A stretch of DNA of 64,000 nt from Spirochaetaceae bacterium (GTDB lineage: Bacteria; Spirochaetota; Spirochaetia; Treponematales; Treponemataceae): contig JAGARN010000010.1 of NCBI GenBank assembly GCA_017622235.1, forward strand, positions 62,001-126,000, read 5' to 3'. A program made the translations under genes and the position numbers. This document shows positions 59,901-64,000 of the stretch, one piece after another (the stretch's first letter is position 1; each line of letters starts with the position of its first letter). The notes below the pieces were generated by a model, which made no database searches, was not told the DNA's origin, and worked only from the letters and a program-made list of their open reading frames with translations.

Positions 59901-62778
59901 TAGTGGCGACTCTCAGGCTATAACACTTTTGGCAGATAAAGATCTTTATCAAGTTGGAGATACTGCACAAATAATGTTGCAAAGTCCACTTCCAAAAGGA
60001 ACTTATCTCATGACCGTAGAACGTGAAGGTATTTTCAGTCAAGAATTAATTAAGCTTGAAGAACCCACTTCTGTTCTTGAAGTTCCCATTACAGACCGCT
60101 ACCTTCCTGTAGTTTACGTTACAGTTTCATCTTATTCGGTGCGAAACGGACCGCCCTCCCATGACTTTGAAACAAAGGATATGGATAAACCTAAAGGATA
60201 TTTTGGGGCAACAGCTCTGCACGTGGATATAGAACCTCGTGAAATTGAAATAAAAGTAACTCAAGATAAAGCTTCTTATCGTCCAGGAGAAGAAGCCACA
60301 ATAACTCTTTCTGCTACAAAGGCAGGACAGCCCTTAGTTGGTGCGGAACTTACCCTTATGGCTGTGGACAGAGGAGTTATTGATTTAATTAATTATCATG
60401 TTCCAAATCCACTGGAATATTTTTACCGTGATTATCTTTTCCCAAGTGGTGTTTTAGGTGGTGATTCTAGGTCTTTGCTGATTGATCCAGTAACTTACGA
60501 GGTACGCAACCTATACGGCGGTGATGAAGGTGGGGAAAAAATGGACGAACGTAAAAACTTTGATCCTACCGCTGTTTTTGTACCGGCTTTGATAACAGGG
60601 CCAGATGGAACAGTAACTCATTCTTTTACTCTACCAGATAACCTTACCGAATATCGTGTAACAGCTGTGGGTATGCTCGATAGCTATTTTGGTATAACAG
60701 AAGATGAACTTTTGGTAAATAATCCTGTTAGCGTAAGAGATGTTATGCCACGGCGCTTGAGAGAAGGAGATGTTTCTGATGCCGGTGTAGTAATTTCTAG
60801 TGTTGATGGAGAAGCTCACAAAGTTTCTGTTTCTGTAGAAGTGTTAAGTGGCGTTGAAGCTGCCGGCATTTCTGCGGAAGACCAAGGTTCTATACGCAAA
60901 GCTGGTCGAGCTATAGTAACTGGAACTAATTCCAAGAGTATTGAAGTTCCAGCTGGCAAAACTGTACCTTTGCTTTTTGATATAACCAGCCAAGAACACG
61001 GTTGGGTAACAGTAATTTTTACGGTTAAGTCTGATGTTGTAAATGAGCGTATAATTAAAACCTTGCAAATCGATCGTCCGTATATCTTTGAAATGGTAAC
61101 AACAGTTGGAGAAGTTTCTTCTGGTAGTGTTGAAAAGAAAGGTTCAGCTTCGGCTTCAGAAAAAATTGTATTACCTTCTGGGGTTAAAAACGATGATGGC
61201 AGTAATCTTTTTGTTAGCCTTGACCCAACACGTCTTGGAACACTTACAGAGGCAGTGGATTATGTTTTCCGGTATCCGTATGGTTGTTTGGAACAACGAT
61301 GTTCTTCTATGATTCCGCTAATGTATTTTAGCGAATATATTGATGTGTTTGGATTGAAAAGTGAGGTTTCTAATCCAAATCGCCTTGTGGAAAAAGAAAT
61401 AAAAAGTTGGGCTTCTACACAAAAGGCGGATGGAGGATTCCCATACTGGCGGAGTAGCAATTATTCGTCCTTTGCTCCAACATTACGTTTTGCAGAACTT
61501 ATTGCTGTAGCAAGAGATAAAGGTGTAAAAATTCCGTCAAGCATAGATATGGATTCTTTAATTGCATATCTTAGAGCCGCTTATCAAGACCAGGTGAGGT
61601 ATCGTAGCCCATTTTCTTCAACATATACGCTTTGGGTTATTTCAAAGCTTACTGATGTTACAGAAAAACAAATTGATGATGTTGCAGCTATGGAAGGAGC
61701 TGGTTTTTCTGAAAAAGCAATGTGTGGGTTGATGTATCTTAAGGTTGGTAATAAAGGCAAAGCTGCATCCATTGCCAAAGAAATTCGTGCACATTGTCGT
61801 CCTACAACAAGGGGTGTGGATATAACAGACCCAGAGTTCTTTTCTGCACCATGGATGTTCCTTAATGATGAAAGTGAGCAGAATGCACTTTTGTTGCAAT
61901 TTTTTACAGAACTCGATTACACAGAGGATATGAATGGTCGCTTGTTACATAATCTTCTTGCGTTGCAGCAAGCTTCAAATGGGTATTGGCGAACAACAGC
62001 TAGTACAGCAAGGGTTCTTGAGGCAGTAGCGACTTATATTAAAGCTAACAACCTAGAAAGTTTGGATTTTTCTGCAGAAGCAAAACTTGCGGGGAAAACT
62101 CTTGCAGAAGCAAAATTCAAAGGGGCAGCTGCAAAACCTCATGACACAAATGTTCCGTTGAGCCAACTGGTAAGCGACGGCAACAAAACTGGTGAGCCAT
62201 TAGATTTGGAATTCAGCAAAGATGGTGTAGGAACTTTGTTCTATACGGTTTCGATGAAGTATCCAATTCCTGCAGAAGAACAGTATGCAAGAGATGAAGG
62301 AATCAGCGTATTTGTTGATATTGTGGACGTAAAGACTGGGGAGATTGTAACAAATAATCAATTAACAGCAGGTTCAATCTACAAGGCAAAGGTAACAATT
62401 TCAACCACAAGAGACAGAACTTTTGTTGCAACACGAATACCAATTCCTTCTGGGGCAGAAGTTTTGAATGCAGCATTTGCCACTACAGAAAAATACGTGG
62501 ATTCAACATTTGAAGAAGAATCTGAGCCAGATTATTATGACTGGGATTATTTCTATGGTGAATTTAACTACGGCCTTTCTGCTCAAGAAATTTACGATAA
62601 TGAAGTTCGATACTTCTGGGATTATTTCCGTCGTGGTAAGCAGCAGGTAGAATTTATGTTCCGGGCTGTACGCAACGGTGAGTTTAACGTACCTTCAGCA
62701 ACTGCGGAATGTATGTACGAGCCAGAAATATTTGGTCGCTCAAAGGGCGGTGTTTTTGTTATCAGCGAAAAAAAATAA
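56959..62778 (+). CDS. Bacterial alpha-2-macroglobulin lipoprotein
   Basis: A 1939-residue lipoprotein with lipobox 'LASC' (Cys23). It has serial macroglobulin-like beta-sandwich domains, a bait region around residues 1130-1200 ('NYHVPNPLEYFYRDYLFPSG' lies nearby), and a thioester domain with 'YGCLEQRCSSM' (Cys1443, Gln1446 form the thioester; the CxEQ motif is intact). It traps host or competitor proteases in the periplasm or at the envelope, as known for YfhM-type proteins. pbpC follows, the conserved partner. AGAGG precedes the ATG. The gene is the largest in the window. Confidence 0.95.
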   Translation: MKLLHYILFFMFTFLSIFSLASCSKNDEVVASDSELQTDDGFYVIDMQPNGELPSSMKYPSVYVQFSKPVVAVEKLGVPSNTSEYMKIEPSLEGVYRWYGTSLLCFDSTEQTIPQREYKVSVSKNVKAIDGTALSGQTEFSFKTEELELVSITPGYSTIQKGGWVDNSDIPPEQARSIALYFSYPVQLSEITKYLEVVDANGITFDYDATQPVKEQKQIVILELKKAPEENTTVNVILRKGASSEPGFLPTSVENIHSFHTLTPLTLTDISESRYSSSQYPNPVDFKFSHRLNTEMDLAKVAVAVKTEPAMNVTKENIAVTGSVLKVFGLPVTFGQTYTISIAGGVISDENGRVYKENCGPQSITVPEAASYAGFKDYGLGMLEAQFPPKLAFEYQNILPGSWYSIRSLSHKNTEEHYQAQELTEELIPKNTRVIKTVDLEPFLEPTANGYRGAVEFEAQLDYTYIDYWETENVRTASNHQFVQVTDLGLTVRYGYNRALVLVTKLSTGEPVANADVSIYKKNVQNSYDFYEEILGNAYTYPFATGKTDENGLAIIHFSNLGIHTNDFYVAAEKDGDRALFNPTNNRLWGVGARTVSPISASDSQMVTFMFTDRGLYKPGETLQLRGIDRNLTLGQYEPYREKYKITLKENRWRAEDLMVQKGEASENGGFTATFKLPEDLTPGTYVLEYERNFSGLGNTSGKQQISFTVAYFERLRFESSVTVPELTYVSGDRVSADIYAAYLGGGSLAGASWYGNWYREPTGFSLSGSEFEGFRFGPRQGYDGRTALGTENGVLGESGTASASQLSGDEKVQGMAYRYRFESTVTDAGGQAISASGSTTVHPAQYYIGLSGVTNIKGFPKKGDKLDFDFILVEPDGASPSTGALPAKAADKKLSYELLREDWKQVRQIGLNGQLITRYVREMISEQSGTVTMAEKGSLSVTPPKGGAYILRLTGQDSQGRTAVTERSFYVSGSDWNYYYSGDSQAITLLADKDLYQVGDTAQIMLQSPLPKGTYLMTVEREGIFSQELIKLEEPTSVLEVPITDRYLPVVYVTVSSYSVRNGPPSHDFETKDMDKPKGYFGATALHVDIEPREIEIKVTQDKASYRPGEEATITLSATKAGQPLVGAELTLMAVDRGVIDLINYHVPNPLEYFYRDYLFPSGVLGGDSRSLLIDPVTYEVRNLYGGDEGGEKMDERKNFDPTAVFVPALITGPDGTVTHSFTLPDNLTEYRVTAVGMLDSYFGITEDELLVNNPVSVRDVMPRRLREGDVSDAGVVISSVDGEAHKVSVSVEVLSGVEAAGISAEDQGSIRKAGRAIVTGTNSKSIEVPAGKTVPLLFDITSQEHGWVTVIFTVKSDVVNERIIKTLQIDRPYIFEMVTTVGEVSSGSVEKKGSASASEKIVLPSGVKNDDGSNLFVSLDPTRLGTLTEAVDYVFRYPYGCLEQRCSSMIPLMYFSEYIDVFGLKSEVSNPNRLVEKEIKSWASTQKADGGFPYWRSSNYSSFAPTLRFAELIAVARDKGVKIPSSIDMDSLIAYLRAAYQDQVRYRSPFSSTYTLWVISKLTDVTEKQIDDVAAMEGAGFSEKAMCGLMYLKVGNKGKAASIAKEIRAHCRPTTRGVDITDPEFFSAPWMFLNDESEQNALLLQFFTELDYTEDMNGRLLHNLLALQQASNGYWRTTASTARVLEAVATYIKANNLESLDFSAEAKLAGKTLAEAKFKGAAAKPHDTNVPLSQLVSDGNKTGEPLDLEFSKDGVGTLFYTVSMKYPIPAEEQYARDEGISVFVDIVDVKTGEIVTNNQLTAGSIYKAKVTISTTRDRTFVATRIPIPSGAEVLNAAFATTEKYVDSTFEEESEPDYYDWDYFYGEFNYGLSAQEIYDNEVRYFWDYFRRGKQQVEFMFRAVRNGEFNVPSATAECMYEPEIFGRSKGGVFVISEKK

Positions 62779-62818
62779 AAATCAGCAGGCAACGATAGAA
62801 CCAGCTAGCAATATTCAT

Positions 62819-64000
62819 ATGTTGCGGCGAAAAGTGTTTATTGTTGCCGGCTGTATTGTTGGCTTGTGGTTGCTTTTTAAATTTCTTTTGTTTGTAATGC
62901 CTTTCCCTGAATTAAAGGTCTTTTTAGAGCAACCTTATAGTACAAGGTTTTATGACAGAAATGGCAGGTTGCTACAAGTTTTGCCTTTAGAAGATGGTCT
63001 TCGCAGGGAGTGGTATGATTTAGAAACTTTGCCCCCTAGGATAGCAGAGATTTTTATTGCAGCCGAGGATGAGCGTTTTTTTAACCACGGAGGCATAGAT
63101 ATTTTTTCTATACTTCGTGCCACTGTGCAAAATTTTTCTGAAGGTCGGCGTGTAAGTGGTGCTTCGACAATAACTATGCAATTAGCAAGAATTGTGATTC
63201 CTAGGCAAGAAGATAAATCTGTAACGTTATGGACAAAGTTAAAAGAAGCATGGAATGCGATTCGCATAGAGGCAAAACTTTCAAAAGAAGAAATATTAGA
63301 ACTTTACTTAAACAATATTCCTTTTGGAATGCAAGCAGAGGGAATAGGCTCTGCGGCACGAACATATTACGGTTTAAAGCCACAACAGCTTTCAGAGGCT
63401 CAGATTCATGTGTTGGCTGTTGTTCCTAGGCGGCCTGCTACATATAATCCGCTTCAAAATCCGGAAGCTTCTTATGCAGCTGCTATGGAAATAGGAAGTG
63501 CAACAGGTTTTTCCGCCACACTTGAACAATGGATAAATGCAGTAGCAATAACTAGTCGCTACACTTATCCAATGGAATTGCCACATTTTATAAACTATGT
63601 TCAGAATGAGCATAAAATGCAGCAAAAAAAATTTCCTCCTCAAGTTACGCTTTCTGTAGATGCATCTCTTACGGAGCAAGCTGCATCGTTGGTAAACAAT
63701 CTTCTTGAGCAAAATCAGGATGCTCGTCTTTCACATGGTGGAGTTTTTGCTCTGGATAATCACACTGGAGAGATTATTTGTTGGTATGGTGGAAATTATG
63801 AAAACGAAGATGGCGGACAGATTGATGCTGTGTTGGTTAAAAACCAAAGCGGCAGTACAATGAAGCCTTTTATATACGCACAGGCTCTGGAATCAGGTTT
63901 CCTTCCTTCCTCTGTAATGGCAGATGTGCCAATGGATTTTGGCTCAAATGAAGTTTATGTTCCCTTAAATTTTAATAACCAATATAACGGACCAGTTTTA
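62819..64000 (+). CDS. pbpC: Penicillin-binding protein 1C (partial)
   Basis: The right edge cuts the gene after about 394 codons. A single N-terminal membrane helix ('VFIVAGCIVGLWLLFKFLLF') is followed by a GT51 transglycosylase domain ('AAEDERFFNHGGIDIFSILR', 'SGASTITMQLAR', 'LYLNNIPFGMQAEGIGSAA') and the start of the transpeptidase with its SxxK motif in 'QSGSTMKPFIYAQALESG'. It repairs peptidoglycan together with alpha-2-macroglobulin in many bacteria. The frame is open upstream into the A2M end, so the true start may be a TTG at 62756 or GTG at 62750; the ATG at 62819 lacks a ribosome binding site. Confidence 0.93.
   Translation, partial: MLRRKVFIVAGCIVGLWLLFKFLLFVMPFPELKVFLEQPYSTRFYDRNGRLLQVLPLEDGLRREWYDLETLPPRIAEIFIAAEDERFFNHGGIDIFSILRATVQNFSEGRRVSGASTITMQLARIVIPRQEDKSVTLWTKLKEAWNAIRIEAKLSKEEILELYLNNIPFGMQAEGIGSAARTYYGLKPQQLSEAQIHVLAVVPRRPATYNPLQNPEASYAAAMEIGSATGFSATLEQWINAVAITSRYTYPMELPHFINYVQNEHKMQQKKFPPQVTLSVDASLTEQAASLVNNLLEQNQDARLSHGGVFALDNHTGEIICWYGGNYENEDGGQIDAVLVKNQSGSTMKPFIYAQALESGFLPSSVMADVPMDFGSNEVYVPLNFNNQYNGPVL

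Noticed and set aside
1-64000. CRISPR arrays, insertion sequences, prophage genes and rRNA
   Set aside because: No regularly spaced repeats, transposase or integrase reading frames, phage structural genes or rRNA segments were recognised.

Overview
The window looks like chromosome of a spirochaete of the genus Treponema, most likely a saccharolytic host-associated (gut, rumen or oral) species. The strongest signs are a spirochaetal core flagellin (FlaB) with a sigma-28-like promoter, a chemotaxis receptor, several lipoproteins and outer-membrane proteins, low-GC coding, and a metabolism built on sugars, Na+ and polyphosphate. The genus is an inference; no rRNA gene is present. Most of the window is ordinary core genome, densely packed in short operons on both strands, with two tRNA genes (Thr-CGT, Ala-GGC). 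No CRISPR array, transposase, prophage or rRNA operon was seen.

Layout. 1-6.7 kb: end of a membrane protein gene, tRNA-Thr, a double cyclic-nucleotide-domain regulator, a PHP phosphoesterase, a LacI regulator, ComM and a UPF0210 protein. 6.8-11.2 kb is the most accessory part: a tightly coupled three-gene cassette (DUF3791, DUF3990 ADP-ribosyltransferase-like, and a 74-residue protein), a fragment of an ArsC/Spx gene, an AAA+/DUF4143 ATPase behind a perfect palindrome, an intact ArsC-like gene, and a Na+-pump decarboxylase beta subunit (oadB) with a long structured leader. 11.3-15.4 kb: a TrmH-type methylase, an acyltransferase, a HAD phosphatase and a GH3-type acyl-adenylating enzyme. 15.6-23 kb: chemoreceptor, dnaX-ybaB-recR, flaB, and an aldehyde dehydrogenase. 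23.1-30.1 kb: tRNA-Ala with a duplicated 3' end, bacteriohemerythrin, a lipoprotein, TetR, an rRNA methylase and an ECF S component-trkA-trkH operon. 30.2-37.8 kb: aspS, hisG-hisB, rex-serC-serA, and trxA with a membrane protein. 37.9-41.4 kb: a manno-oligosaccharide phosphorolysis cluster. 41.7-56.7 kb: parC, yigZ, a glycosidase, ppx-ppk1, a GH13 glucosidase, mmdA, uppP and two outer-membrane proteins. 57-64 kb: alpha-2-macroglobulin and the start of pbpC.

How parts work together. Rex sits at the head of a serine-biosynthesis operon, with one good Rex operator in front of itself and another in front of thioredoxin, so NADH/NAD+ state probably tunes both. Cellobiose 2-epimerase plus a GH130 phosphorylase under a LacI regulator form a compact beta-mannobiose pathway. 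OadB and MmdA are two subunits of one type of Na+-translocating decarboxylase but lie 43 kb apart. Ppx and Ppk1 form a polyphosphate turnover operon. Alpha-2-macroglobulin and PBP1C form the known envelope-defence and repair pair.

The most interesting non-coding signals are: (1) a modular element of up to three consecutive hairpins ending in a Shine-Dalgarno sequence, found in full before oadB and hisG and in part at 10987-11033, with base changes that preserve pairing; (2) a likely yybP-ykoY (Mn2+) riboswitch with an overlapping terminator upstream of oadB; (3) a recurring promoter design in which the -10 box ends only 6-9 nt before the start codon of several genes that lack a Shine-Dalgarno sequence, which predicts leaderless mRNAs; and (4) a 19-bp duplication of the tRNA-Ala 3' end that resembles an attachment-site scar.
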